Of a stretch of DNA of 64,000 nt, positions 34,940 to 47,513 are shown one piece after another (within the stretch, counting starts at the first letter, position 1; the number at the start of each line of letters is the position of its first letter). This stretch comes from Mangifera indica. Taxonomy: Eukaryota > Streptophyta > Magnoliopsida > Sapindales > Anacardiaceae. The translations under genes and the position numbers were made by a program. Where the stretch lies: the NCBI RefSeq assembly GCF_011075055.1, contig NC_058153.1:6138001-6202000 (forward strand), read 5' to 3'. The notes beneath the pieces are model-generated. The model did not search any database. It saw nothing but the letters and a program-made list of their open reading frames with translations, and was not told the DNA's origin.

Positions 34940-34977
34940 TTGGTTGCTCATTCTCATAAACTTAACCATTTAGAGCA

Positions 34978-36759
34978 ATGGCCATGAACCTAGGAAAATC
35001 CCATACCGTTAGTGAAGGGCTTGCCCCTAACAGACCGCCATTATTTGATGGCACCGGATATGCCCATTGGAAAAATCGTACGTCGATTTTCCTTCAAAGT
35101 GATTATGAATCGTGGGATGTAGTGCAAGATGGGCCTTTTGTTCCTATGAAAGAAGTAGATGGAAAACAAGTGCCCAAAACTAGGGAAGAAATGACCCCTC
35201 AAGATAAGAAGAATATTGCCATTAATGCTATAGCTATGAATGTGTTATATTGTGCATTAAATGAATATAACTTTAACAAGGTACAAGCTTGTACCTCGAC
35301 TAAAGAAATTTGGGAATTATTGATGGTGTCAAATGAGAGGACTTCACAAGTCAAGGAGACTAAAATTAGCATGCTCACACTCTCATACGAGTTGTTTAAG
35401 ATGAATGAAAATGAAACTATTAGTGACATGTTTGATAGATTTATTACTATTGTGAATAAATTGAAAAATCTTGGTAAAGTTTATACTAACCAAGAAAATG
35501 TCAAGAAACTTCTTAGATGTTTGCCTCCCTCTTGGGATCCTAAAGTGACGGCAATCGAAGAAGTAAAAGATGTCAAGACTCTACCTCTTGAAGAGCTTTT
35601 AGGTTCACTTCTCACTCATGAGCTTACTATGAAGCAACGACAAATTGAAAAAGTGGAGAAGAAGAAAAAGAGTATCGCCTTCAAATCATCCATCAAAGAG
35701 AATGAAAAGGTCTTAGAAGAGGAAGAGGAGACATCAAATGATGAAGATGAAGACATTGCACTCTTGAGTAGAAAGATTGGAAATCTTCTAAGGAATAGAA
35801 AGCTAAGAAGAAATGGAAACTTCATAAAAGGGGATGTTTCTAAAAGTGAAAGGGAAGAAAGACAAAGGAGAGAATAAGTTGTGTTCTATGAATGCAAGAA
35901 GCCGGGACACATCAAATATGATTGCCCTCTCCTCAAAATTGGTAGATCGAAAAAGAAAGCAATGAAGGCTATGTGGGATGATAGCGATGAAAGTGAATCC
36001 AAAAAGGAGGATAATGAATTGGCCAACATGTGTTTCATGGCAATTACAAATAATGAGGTAACTAACTCTAACTCATCTAATACTTGTGATGATTTAGATG
36101 ACCTAGATGATGAGATAGATGAAAACCCCTCATATGAAGAGTTATATGATACACTTGAAGAGATGAATGAAAAACTTGCTCTTTGCATATCTAAAAATGC
36201 AACCCTTAAAAAGAAAAATTTTAATTTGGAAAAGGAAAATGAGTCCTTAAAGAAAGAAAATTAAAATCTTAAACAAAAAATCCTTAAGCTTAAAGGAAAA
36301 GAAAATGAAGAAAACAAGTATTCCACTTTTGAAAAAAAAAAACAAAAGTTTGAAAATGATCTTTGCATAGCTAAAAAGGAAAAAGAAATTATAGAAAATG
36401 AAATTGAAGTTTTAAAAAGGGGAGCAAAGGATTTAAGTGAAATAATTTTAAAATTTAAAAATGGAAAAGATATTCTTGATAAAATGCTTGGTGTACAAAG
36501 GAGAGTCTTAAACAAAAGAGGACTTGGTTATAAACCTTTTATCAAGGCAAAATACTTAAAAAATTATTTTGTTAAAGCCTCAACTTCAAGTGAATCAAAT
36601 ATAACTTGCAATTATTGTGAAAATAAAGGTCATATCTCATCATCTTACCCAATTCAAAAGAAACATCATATGGGCACTAAGAAAGTGTGGGTTCCTAAGG
36701 GAACAAAAACTAACCACCAAGGACCTAACATGATTTGGGTACCTAAGACAAATTCTTGA
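34978..36759 (+). pseudogene. gag of the SIRE-like element (two zinc-knuckle regions)
   Basis: MAMNLGKSHTVSEGLAPNRP leads into PPLFDGTGYAHWKNRTSIFL, the conserved start of this gag group. The UBN2 capsid continues to about residue 225 (NVKKLLRCLPPSWDPKVTAI), then an acidic-lysine-rich tail, with a stop at 35875-35877. The next frame carries knuckle CKKPGHIKYDC (about 35890-35925) and an acidic stretch, with a stop at about 36262. A second, altered knuckle CNYCENKGHISSSY lies in the 36484-36759 frame, where the last Cys is lost. The coiled-coil-like Lys/Glu-rich middle part spans these breaks. Confidence 0.85.
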
Positions 36760-36783
36760 ATCTTCTATTGTGTTTAGGAACCG

Positions 36784-38592
36784 AAAAATAAAAGGAAGAA
36801 AAGCAAATGGTTCCTCGATAGTGCTTACTCAAGACACATGACCAGAGATATTTCACTTTTCTCGACAATAAGCAAGAAAGATGGAGGACATGTCACCTTT
36901 GGAGACAATGCGAAGGGTAAAATTATTGGCATTGGAGATATTGGTAACAACTCTCATATTATCATTGAAAATATTCTTTTGGTAGATAGTCTTAAGCATA
37001 ATCTCCTTAGCATTAATCAACTATGTGATAAAGGATTTAAAGTCATTTTTGAGCCAAATAGTTGCACTATAGAAAATATGAATGATGGAAAAACAAGTTG
37101 TGTAGGAAATAGAGATGGAAATGTTTACACTATAGATGTAGAAAATGCATCTCATGAAAATCTATGTTTCTCCGCATTGCATGAAAATAGTTAGTTATGG
37201 CACAAAAGATTAGGTCATGCTAGCATGGACTTGATTTCAAAAATCTCCAAGAAGGAGCTTGTAAAAGGTCTTCCGAAAATAGATTTTATTAAAGATAAAA
37301 TTTGTGATGCATGTCAATTTGGTAAACAAACAAAAAATTCTTTTAAAAGTAAAACTCATATTTCTACATCTAGACCTTTACAACTTCTTCATATTGATCT
37401 TTTTGGTCTTTCAAGAACCGCAAGCCTAAGTGGAAAACATTATGCTTTTGTTATTGTTGATGATTTTTCAAGATTCACTTGGGTACTTTTTCTTGCATCA
37501 AAAGATGAAGCCCTCCATGCATTTTCAAAATTTGTCAAGAAAATACAAAAAGAAAAAGAAATGCATATTTCTTGCATTAGAAGTGATCATGGGGGAGAAT
37601 TTGAAAATCATTTATTCGAAAACTTTTGTGATGAGCATGGTATTGAACATCAATTCTCTTGCCCTAGAACTCCCCAACAAAATGGTGTTGTTGAAAGAAA
37701 GAATAGGAAAATTCAAGAGATGGCTAGAACCATGTTAAATGAAAAAACTTTACCTCAATATTTTTGGGCGGAAGCCGTAAACACCGCATGCTATGTTTTA
37801 AATCATGTTTTAATAAGACCATCTTTAAATAAAACTCCATATGAACTTTGGAAAAACAACAAACCAAATATTGCTTATTTTAAAGTTTTTGGATGCAAAT
37901 GCTTTATTTTGAACACAAAAGAAAACTTAGGAAAATTTGATTCAAAATCGGACATTGGCATTTTTCTTGGATATTCATCATCTAGCAAAGCATATAGAGT
38001 GTTTAACAAAAGGACACTAGTAGTTGAGGAATCCATGCATGTTATTTTTTATGAATATAATCCTTCAACTAGTATGCAAGTTGATATTGATGATGATCAA
38101 GTTAAAAATGGTGATCAAACGGAAATTCACGATTCACCAAATGATGATAAGGATGAAGCAAAACAAGAGCTAGAACATGAAAAAGATAAAGATAAAGATC
38201 TTCCTAAGGCTTGGAAGTATGCAAATGCTCATCCTAAAGAATTAATTATTGGTGAGGAAAATCAAGTTGTTAAAACTAGATCATCCTTTAATCTTTGTAA
38301 TAATTTAGCATTTCTTTCACAGTTTGAACCAAAAACATTTCATGATGCATTAAATGATGAATTTTGGATTTTAGCCATGCAAGAGGAACTAAATCAATTT
38401 GAAAGAAATAATGTTTGGGAACTAGTCCCTTCTCTGGATCATCAATCCGTTATTGGCACAAAATGGGTTTTTAGAAACAAAATGGATGAATCCGGAGTGG
38501 TTGTTAGAAATAAAGCTAGATTAGTGGCTCAAGGCTACAACCAAGAGGAGGGAATAGATTTTGAAGAAACTTTTGCACCAGTAGCTAAATAG
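36784..38592 (+). pseudogene. Protease, integrase and start of RT of the SIRE-like element
   Basis: Protease active site reads WFLDSAYSRHMTRD; the usual D-S-G is D-S-A. The next block is HNLLSINQLCDKGFKVIF. After a stop at about 37192, integrase has HKRLGHASMD with CDACQFGKQ (zinc ligands). The catalytic core has LLHIDLFGLS (Asp), CIRSDHGGEFEN (Asp) and TPQQNGVVERKN (Glu), then VFGCKCFILN. A long acidic linker leads to WVFRNKMDESGVVVRNKARL and FEETFAPVAK, the start of RT, closed by TAG at 38590. Confidence 0.9.
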
Positions 38593-39305
38593 AATCCATT
38601 AGGATGCTTTTGGCATTTGCATGTTCTAAAAATTTTATTTTATATCAAATGGATGTCAAAAGTTCTTTCTGAAATGGATTTATCATGGAGGAAGTTTATG
38701 TTGAACAACCTCCCAGGTTTGAAAGTCATGATTTCCCAAACTATGTTTTTAAACTTCAAAAAGCTCTCTATGGTTTAAAACAAGCACCTCGAGCATGGTA
38801 TGAACGTTTGAGTAAATTCTTGCTTGAAAAAGACTTTTGCATTGGAAAGGTAGATACTACATTGTTTATTAAGAGAAAAGAAAATGATATACTTTTGATT
38901 CAAATTTATGTTGATGATATTATCTTTGGATCTACTAATGTCTCTTTGTGTGAAGAATTTTCTAATCTCATGAGCAAAGAATTTGAAATGAGCATGATAG
39001 GAGAACTCAAGTATTTTCTCGGACTTAATATCAAGCAAAGCAAAAATGGTATCTTCATCAACCAATCTTTATACATCAAGGACTTATTAAATAAGTTTGG
39101 CATGGAAGGACTAAAAGCTTCAAGCACACCAATGAGTTCAACTATCAAGCTCACCAAAGATGAGAGTGGGTCAAATGTTGATGTTAAAATGTATAGAGGT
39201 ATGATTGGCTCTCTTTTATATTTAACCGCTAGTAGACCCGATATTATGTTTAGTGTGTGCTTGTGTGCTCGATTCCAATCATGTCCCAAGGAATCTCCAC
39301 ATTAG
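38593..39305 (+). pseudogene. Reverse transcriptase of the SIRE-like element, truncated
   Basis: After a short frame-shifted link, the 38685 frame reads EEVYVEQPPRFE, QKALYGLKQAPRAWYERLS and the intact catalytic box IQIYVDDIIFGST. LKYFLGLNIKQSKNGIF, RGMIGSLLYLTASRPDIMF and CPKESPH follow, then stop. The RNase H domain that normally follows is deleted. Confidence 0.9.
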
Positions 39306-40090
39306 CATTTGCACTTAAATATCATTGTGGTTATGGTGTTTTGGATTAATTGAGAATGTCAATATATGTTTTATGCATCATTTCATGTTTGACCATCCTT
39401 GATAGTTTTCTTGTCCCAATTATTCTTGCATTGATTTTTAAAGTGTTTGATTTAATTTTCCTCATATTTAGCATCAAATTTCATTGTACTTTATGTTATT
39501 GAGTCAAAATTGCATAGTTGGATCATTTTGGCTTGTTTATACTTAATATGGGACAACAAAGTGCATAAAATATACACTAGAATTTTGCAGAATTCGGCTG
39601 ACAAATTGGAAAATTCGGTTAACCTAATTTGTCAAAATTCAGCCGACCTAATTTTTGCACTAAGCCTTGATGATTATTTTTGGGCCATTTTGGTGATCAT
39701 TTGCTTTTACATTATTTTGTCTCCTTGCTTATATCATTTTTTTTTATATACATTGTCTTATTCTTTTTGATAATGACAAAGGGGGAGAAAAGTTTTATTG
39801 ATGATTGATACTTTCATTTCATTAATGTTGTGGATATTGTGGATATTTTGATGAAGATATATGTTGTGGATATTTTGATGAGGATATATGTGATTGATGA
39901 GATTGATGTTGAACATATTCTTATTTGCATATATTCAGGTGGAGGAAACTTGATTTTTTTTAAGGCGAACTCTTGCAAATTTTTTTTAAAAATCAAGTGT
40001 TTCTTAATTTCAAGAAAATATATTCATTGATATATTTTATAAAATTCCTTGAAGTGCATATGTGTTTGTCATCATCAAAAAGGGGGAGAT

Positions 40091-41481
40091 TGTTGACTCA
40101 ATGAGTTATTATGCTCTTATTTTGATGATAACAAACTAATATGTCCCTAAACATATTAACTAATGATTTTACTTGAGTGTGTGTTTAGATTGCAAGAATT
40201 TATCTAATGCACTTGAAGGAGTTTCAAGATGGAAATGAAAGACAAGGTTCAAGTGAAGAATTCTTGAAGATTTGAAGTAAAACTCAAGTTTAAGTAGACA
40301 TGTTTGTAATTTGGAGCATTCGTTTTGATTAGAATATCTATTTGCATGGGATAGCTCACTTGAAAACTCATTTTTATATCTTTCACATTTTGGGTTAAAA
40401 TGTCGTTTTTCAAACTTATTGGGTTAAGCCAAGTTTGTCACTAAAGTTTATTAATTTTTTTAAAATGATGAAGTTTTGTGAACCATATTTTCATATCTTA
40501 AAGTTGGTTTTGAAAGAATTTTCAAAAATGGGTTAAATTGTCACTTTTCAAAGTTTTAGGGGTCAAATTGTGATTTTTTAAAATTCAGGGGGTAAAATGC
40601 GATTAAATTCGATCGACCGAATCAGCTTCCGAATTTTCCAGAAGCCATGTATTTTGGCTTCCAAAAATTCGATCGACCGAATTTTGGTTTAAATTTTCCA
40701 ACGGCTAATGCCACGTAAGCTCCACAGAAGTGTCACGTCCCATCCGGTTGACCGAATTGTACGTTTTCTAGAAAACTAAAACGGCTATTCTTTGTGCACA
40801 ACGGTAACTTTCCTCATTTTCCTCTATATAAACCCAATCAAATTCATTCGAAAAGAACTGTTTGCCACCAAGAACTTTCACATATTTGAGAGCAAATTAG
40901 TTTTGAGCTATTTACTTGCAAATTCTTTTCTCTAATCAAAACCCTTGCTCATACACTTTGTAATTTCATTTGCATTAGGTTGTACTAAGCCTTAACTTTC
41001 ATATACATTCTTTGAGAGAGATCATATTTCAATTTCGTACTAAGATTCGTACTATAACAGAGTGAGTTTCACTCTTGGAGAGATTAGCAAATTTCTGATG
41101 AGAGAAATTGAGTTTTAACATTTGTAAAGGTTAATAGCACCTTGGAAGCTATTTTGGTTGTGAAAAAAAGCTTGGTTGAGGTTTTAGCCAACCAAGGATT
41201 AGTGGAATACTCCAAGGGAGAAAGCTTGGAGGAGTGGACGTAGGCCGGGTTGAGCCGAACCCCTATACATTGCGTGTTTGATTTTTTCTTCCCTTAAACT
41301 TATACTTTATGCTATGTTATTTTGATTGTATTGATTATTTGAAACATTTTAGTTATTCTCATAAATTGGATTAAAAATAGGCAACATTATTTGATTTGAA
41401 TAAATTACTTTAATTCTCAAATTTGGTAAAGATAATTTTAAAATTGTCTAATTCACCCCTCTTAGGCCATTCGATCCTTCA
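40091..41481 (+). repeat. 3' LTR of the SIRE-like element
   Basis: 1391 bp, partner of 33448-34925, preceded by the purine tract at about 40077-40090 and followed by target duplication CATAT (41482-41486). Confidence 0.92.
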
Positions 41482-42094
41482 CATATAATACATATTATTG
41501 TGTGTTCATATAGACAAGAATGGTAGTGTAATGACATTTATAACGTGCACCCATGCACGTATTGCATCAAATTGTGAATGAACAATTTTGACACGTAAGA
41601 TTTCTTATCACCTTTCAATAAAATCGTTTAACACTATAACAATTATGTTTTTATTACCGTTGTCATTGGTCATAGCAATACCAGACCTACGGATAATTTT
41701 GAGAATACCCATTTAATATATACATAAGATTCTCACGATTAATTGTCATTCAATTAATCCCTCATTATGGTTCAACCATTTTAAAAACATTTATCTAAAT
41801 TGTAAGAATAAGATAAAGAAAATGTCATATTTCATTAATTAAAAAGTCTTTCTACGGTTATAATTAGTTGAGCTAAGATAACGCTTGAATTGAAATTAAC
41901 TGACTAAACTATAAATAATTAATCTATAAATAATTATAGATTGTATATTACAATGAAATCACCGTCAACGATACTCGGTCCCATTCTGATGTGGTAAAGT
42001 GAAGAATATGCCAATGACAGCCTTCCGTCAGACTTTCATTCAAAACTTTTGTCAGGCAAGGTGTGAATGCAGCACACAAAAGTACTTAAAAAAA
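41482..42094. repeat. Family A repeat, copy 2 (right part), up to the MULE
   Basis: Continues copy 2 interrupted at 33447. It shares TTCATATAGACAAGAATGGT and AAGATAAAGAAAATGTCATA with copy 3. The AATAATTATAGATTGTATAT phrase near 41929 reappears near 58106. The last nine bases (TTAAAAAAA) are the MULE target duplication. Confidence 0.7.
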
Positions 42095-42260
42095 GGGAAA
42101 TTTTAAAAAATAGCCAAAATGCCCTCCCATTAAGCCAAAATGCCCAAAATCACTATTTCCAAGCCAAAATGCCCAAAATCACTGTTTCAAAAAAAAAAAT
42201 GCCTATGACTTTTTTTAAATACCGAAATTACCCTTTCCCTCATATTTATATAACTCTTCC
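42095..42260 (+). repeat. Left terminal inverted repeat region of the MULE
   Basis: The outer ~21 bases match the right end with two mismatches. Inward, short blocks such as AAAATGCCC and CCGAAATTACCC are shared with the inverted right end (complement of 53180-53330), giving an imperfect extended terminus. Confidence 0.8.
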
Positions 42261-42435
42261 ACTCACTATAGGGTTTTAATGGAATTTTAGATAAATATTG
42301 GGGGTTTTTAGATATTTTACACTATAAAAGATTTTGATATTTATTTATTTATTTAAAACTTTTTCTAAAATGACAAAATTACCCCTCCCTTCATTTATAT
42401 AACTCTTCTCACTCATTATAAGGTTACATGTAATT

Positions 42436-44046
42436 TAGAATAAATATGGGGGGTTTTTGGATATTTTACATTGTAAAGGCATTTTCATATTTATTAATAT
42501 ATTATATTACTTTTTCTAAAATGTCAAAAATACCCTTCCCCTCATCTATATAAACTCTCCTCACTCATTTTATTTCCACACACTTCTCATATCACTCAAA
42601 CACTTACTCTCACTTTCATTTTTTTTGTTAACATCAATTAGTAGGGATTCGTTCGGACGAAGGAAGTTCGTATTTCTGAATTCGACTGGAAAAAATACTA
42701 TTCATCAAGAAAAGGTATTTATGTCAATCTTATCCTAAAACTTCATTTTATTTGTTAAGTATAGTTTTTATGTCGTAATATAAGGGTTAAATGCAATATT
42801 TGACAAGTATTGGGGGTTAAATGTAATTTAGGATAAATATGAGGGGTTTTTAGATATTTTACATTGTAAAGGCATTTTCATATTTATTTATATATTTCAT
42901 TACTTTTTCTAAAATGTCAAAAATACCCTTCCCCTCATCTATATAAACCCTCCTCACTCATTTTATTTCCACACTCTTCTCATATCACTCAAACACTTAC
43001 TCTCACTTTCATTTTTTTTGTTAACATCAATTAGTAGGGATTCGTTCGGACGAAGGAAGTTCGTATTTCTGAATTCGACTCGAAAAAATACTATTCATCA
43101 AGAAAAGGTATTTATGTCAATCTTATCCTAAAACTTCATTTTATTTGTTAAGTATAGTTTTTATGTCGTAATATAAGGGTTAAATGCAATATTTGACAAG
43201 TATTGGGGGTTAAATGTAATTTAGGATAAATATGAGGGGTTTTTGGATATTTTACATTGTAAAGGCATTTTCATATTTATTTATATATTTCATTACTTTT
43301 TCTAAAATGTCAAAAATACCCTTCCCCTCATCTATATAAACCCTCCTCACTCATTTTATTTCCACACTCTTCTCATATCACTCAAACACTTACTCTCACT
43401 TTCATTTTTTTTTGTTAACATCAATTAGTAGGGATTCGTTCGGACGAAGGAAGTTCGTATTTCTGAATTCGATTCGAAAAAATACTATTCATCAAGAAAA
43501 GGTATTTATGTCAATCTTATCCTAAAACTTCATTTTATTTGTTAAGTATAGTTTTTATGTCGTAATATAAGGGTTAAATGCAATATTTGACAAGTATTGG
43601 GGGTTAAATGTAATTTAAGATAAATATGAGGGGTTTTTGGATATTTTACATTGTAAAGGCATTTTCATATTTATTTATATATTTCATTACTTTTTCTAAA
43701 ATGTCAAAAATACCCTTCCCCTCATCTATATAAACCCTCCTCACTCATTTTATTTCCACACTCTTCTCATATCACTCAAACACTTACTCTCACTTTCATT
43801 TTTTTTGTTAACATCAATTAGTAGGGATTCGTTCGGACGAAGGAAGTTCGTATTTCTGAATTCGACTCGAAAAAATACTATTCATCAAGAAAAGGTATTT
43901 ATGTCAATCTTATCCTAAAACTTCATTTTATTTGTTAAGTATAGTTTTTATGTCGTAATATGGGGGTTAAATGCAATATTTGACAAGTATTGGGGGTTAA
44001 ATGTAATTTAGGATAAATATGAGGGGTTTTTGGATATTTTACATTG
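42436..44046 (+). repeat. Four-copy 393-bp tandem array carrying promoter-like and leader sequence
   Basis: The marker GTAGGGATTCGTTCGGACGA occurs at 42641, 43034, 43428 and 43821, giving a 393-394 bp period with very few differences between copies. A diverged partial copy precedes (about 42280-42435). Each copy contains CATCTATATAAAC, a pyrimidine-rich leader ending ATTCATCAAGAAAAG/GTATTTATG (splice-donor-like), and AT-rich spacer. The array lies between the left terminus and mudrA. Confidence 0.95.
43725..43894 (+). promoter_or_regulatory. Putative mudrA promoter and non-coding first exon (last array copy)
   Basis: TCTATATAAACC at 43725 looks like a TATA box. About 160 bp later AAGAAAAG/GTATTT offers a donor at 43895, which would pair with the acceptor TCATTGCAG/GATTG at 44819, 15 bp before the mudrA ATG. 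Inferred from sequence only; three more copies of the same unit lie upstream (TATA-like at about 42545, 42938, 43331). Confidence 0.5.
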
Positions 44047-44214
44047 TTATGGGGTTTTAGATATTTTACAATATATACAGGATTTATATAACATGTTAAA
44101 AATATATAAGGATTGCTTTGATACAAGACGACATACAAGGGTGTCAAATGAAATGTTATTAAAATTAGGGCGTATTTTCATGTTAAACATTGTAGGCGCA
44201 TTATAATTAAAATT

Positions 44215-44565
44215 ATAGGTTTTTTCGAGTTTCACCGCTTTAGGATATATCAATGCACATTTTTCTTATTTCTGAAGAATTTTTCGATTATTGTCATTCT
44301 ATGGTATTTCAACTTTTAGGATTCAAATTTCAGTTTTGTTTTTTTGAATTTCACCGTTTTAGCATATATCAAATCGTATTTTTCAGTTTTTTTTAGAATT
44401 GTTCAATTATTACCATTCTAGGGTATTTCAATTTTTAGAATTCGAATTTAAGCTCAGTTTTTTTTTTAATTTATCGTTTTAGGATATATCCACTAGTATT
44501 TTTCAGATTTCTGCAGAAATTATTTATTATTGACATTTTAAAGTAATTCAAAATATAAAATTTGA
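44215..44565 (+). repeat. Three diverged 119-bp monomers in the putative mudrA 5' intron
   Basis: About three units with cores TTTCACCG(C/T)TTTAGGATATATC and GGTATTTCAA(C/T)TTTTAG. They are the inverted counterparts of the array at 49985-51860, which reads CCTAAAATGGTGAA and GAAATACCTTAAAGTGACG on the plus strand. Orientation relative to the neighbouring gene is therefore the same on both sides. Confidence 0.8.
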
Positions 44566-44833
44566 ATATCTATTTCAAAGTATAGATATTATAAAAACGT
44601 TTTAAATAGAACGTTACAAACAGATAGATGCATTTTGATATAAGATAACATACGAAAGTGTTATATAAATTGTTAAATAATTATAGGGGGGTAAATAACA
44701 TATTAAAAAAATATGAAGAGTTTTTTTTAATTATTAATAATTGTACGGCTGATTTACATAGTTATTATTGATTTTTTTTTTATACCTGAATAATTATCTT
44801 CAAAAACTTGTCATTGCAGGATTGATATTTAAA

Positions 44834-47513
44834 ATGGAGGGTTATGCATCGGTTCGTTACCAGGGAGAATGGATTCAAGGTCGCAACAACACAATGAAAT
44901 ATGTTGGAGGAGCCAAACAATTGATTAAAATCCCTTATGGAACAACATTCGAGGGATTTATTGAGCTTTTGACGGAGTATTGCAGTATTGATCCAATGAA
45001 AAACTACATTCAAGTATCAATGAAGCCAAGAAAAATTGAGCTCGACTGTCCCATCCAGATCCAAAATGATGAAGATGTGCAAGGTCTTCTTGAGATGTCC
45101 CAGTACTTTCAGGAATGTATTCCTGTTTTTGTTATATGTACCCCAATTGAAGTGCAGAGGAAGAAGATGAAGATGAAGATAAGGATGAAGATGAAAAAGA
45201 AAGCAGTTGGGTCAAAAAAGAATACGATTTGGAAAAGTTGATTGATTTCAGTAATGACCCATTATATATTGCAAACTCATGGGCTCATGGAGAAAAAGAT
45301 ATAGTTCCCTATTGGGGTGACTTCGATGGAAATGATATGCCCGACATTCCTTCAGACGATGTAGAGCCTGAGTATATGGCATCAGTAACCGAGGGTATAG
45401 ATAGTTTACGGCTTGAAGATCCTACTTCAGGTGGTGGAAATTATTCTGGGCCGTTTTTTGACAATGTCCCCACTGATCCATTTAGGTGGCTTCCTGATTT
45501 TCCTCCACAACCATCAGCATCATCAAGTGGTTCCAGATCAATCCGAGAGGAGAATGGGGTCAAGATTGGTGATATTTTTCACAGTAAAGTCCAATTGATT
45601 GACGCCATGACACAATTCGCCTTACTCAAAGGATTTCAATTTGGTGTCAAAAAGTCTGACAAGAAAAGGTGGGAAATTAAATGCAAGGCTGAAAATTGTA
45701 AGTGGTATATACATGCAACCAAGTCCACTGTCGGTGATGTGTGGGGGATCAACTCTATGAATCCTACCCACACATGTTTAGTTGATCAAATCATGCCACA
45801 TCACAGACAAGCTGGGGCCCGAGCTTTAGGTCAATTAATGAGATCAAAGTTTGCGATGATTGATCGAATTTATCGACCTAAAGAAATAATTGTAGACATC
45901 GCCGACCGATATAAAATTGATATTTCCTACTCACAGGCTTGGCGGGCAAGAAATTGGGCTATCAATTCATTGAGGGGTTCACCGGAGGAATCTTTTATGC
46001 TGTTACCAGATTATTGCTACAATTTACAACGTACTAATCCGGGCACCATTACTGCTATTGAAACAGACGATGAACATCGATTTACAAATTTTTTCATGGC
46101 CTTAGGATGTTCCGTTCGTGCGTTTAGTCAATATCTTCGCCCCGTTATTTGCATTGACGCTGCTTTCCTTAAAGGTCGATATCTGGGGCATTTATTTATT
46201 GCGGTGGCTCTTGATGGTAATAATCAAATATACCCTATTGGTTTCGGTGTCGGCAAAAAAGAAGATCACGACACGTGGTGTTGGTTTCTTATGAGAATTA
46301 AAGAATGCATCCCTGACTTCTCTGAGCTTGCAATAATCTCCGATCGACATCATGCTATCTACTCGGCAATGGCTGAAGTCTTTCCAGATGTCCACCATGG
46401 ATGCTGTTGTCATCACCTTCTGTGTAACATGCGGGCAAAGTATAAACGGGACTCAAAGGTATATTGTAAACAAATTATTAAATTTATAACAGTTTATCAT
46501 TTTCAAACATTTTGCTTACAATGAGTTTTCATATTTTTTTCCCTCTTACAGGTCGCGGGTGCATATTGGAAAGCCGCTAAATCATACACAGAGTCTGAAT
46601 TTGGGCAGATGATGCAATCCATTGATTCAATGAACCCCCAAGCTGGATCTTATCTACGGGATGTCGGCTTTCACCGTTGGAGCAGAGCGTACTTTCCAGG
46701 GCATCGATACAATATCATGACCACAAATATTGCTGAGTCATTTAATGCCCTTGTCAGGCATGCACGGGGCCTACCTATAACCATGCTCTTGGAGTTTATT
46801 CGTGGTACAATGCAACGATGGTTTTACGAGAGGAGAACCCATGCAAGTAAGTATCAAATCGATATTAATTAAAAGTTGTCTCATATACTTTTTTTCACTT
46901 TGTTAATCATATTACCAAATGTGTTCTTAATATAAATTTCTGAATTACAGGTGAATGTCATAACTTCCTCACCCCTTGGGCGGAAGATAAAATCAGTAAT
47001 CGTCTTGAAAAATCTGCAAGTCTGGATGTTCGACCGATTACACCTACTCGGTATCAGGTTGTTGGATTTGATGGATTCATGGGTATTGTGGACTTTGGTG
47101 ACATGTCATGCACGTGTAGAAAGTTTCAGCTTTCACGTATTCCGTGCAAGCATGCCATTGCCGTTGCACGACATATGAGACTGACTAATGTGCACGCATG
47201 GGTTCATCCATTCTTCCGCACCGATATTTATCGTGCAATATACCAGGAACCAATCAATCCTCTTGAAAATCAATGTGATTGGTTACACTCACCGGAAGAC
47301 AGAGTTATATTGCCCCCCGTCCTCGATAGTCGTCGTCCAGGTCGTCCAGCCAATAGAAATCGACGTCCATCACAAGGAGAAATTGTTACACAGAGGATTT
47401 GTAGTCGTTGCCATGAACCGGGGCATACACGAACCCAATGTAAATCCCCAGCACCGGTCCCGAGCTCTGCCCCCCAGCGTTCACAAACAAAAGGCAAAGG
47501 AACGAGATCTTGA
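44834..47513 (+). CDS. mudrA: mudrA-type MULE transposase (three coding exons, one frameshift)
   Basis: Cut-and-paste transposase of Mutator-like elements. ATG at 44834 (MEGYASVRYQGEWIQGRNN) opens a PB1-like N-terminal region. Near 45151-45160 the frame shifts by one base into an acidic run (AEEEDEDEDKDEDEKE), so this copy is probably broken there. Next come the zinc-binding MuDR domain (FQFGVKKSDKKRWEIKCKAE with CKWY and HTC), then the DDE core: VICIDAAFLKG (Asp), LAIISDRHHA (Asp) and TTNIAESFNAL (Glu). A SWIM zinc finger follows (CTCRKFQLSRIPCKHA), and the C-terminal CCHC knuckle is CSRCHEPGHTRTQC. Exons 44834-46458, 46552-46846 and 46951-47513 have GT/AG introns and consistent phase, giving about 827 codons. 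The stop lies about 350 bp from the convergent protease gene's stop. Confidence 0.88.

Larger units (their letters stand above)
33448..41481 (+). mobile_element. SIRE/Maximus-like Ty1/copia retrotransposon
   Basis: 8.03-kb plus-strand element with long LTRs (33448-34925 and 40091-41481), target duplication CATAC/CATAT, primer-binding site at 34928-34939 and purine tract AAAAAGGGGGAGAT just before the right LTR. Domain order is gag, protease, integrase, RT (copia). Long LTRs and a GACAAAGGGGGAGAAAA motif downstream of pol suggest the SIRE/Maximus group. RNase H and any envelope-like ORF are missing: homology stops at CPKESPH near 39305. Stops split the rest, so it is defective. Confidence 0.92.

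Noticed and set aside
42436..44046. Possible CRISPR-like array
   Set aside because: The repeats are 393 bp and directly adjacent with no unique spacers, in a plant transposon; this is a tandem duplication.
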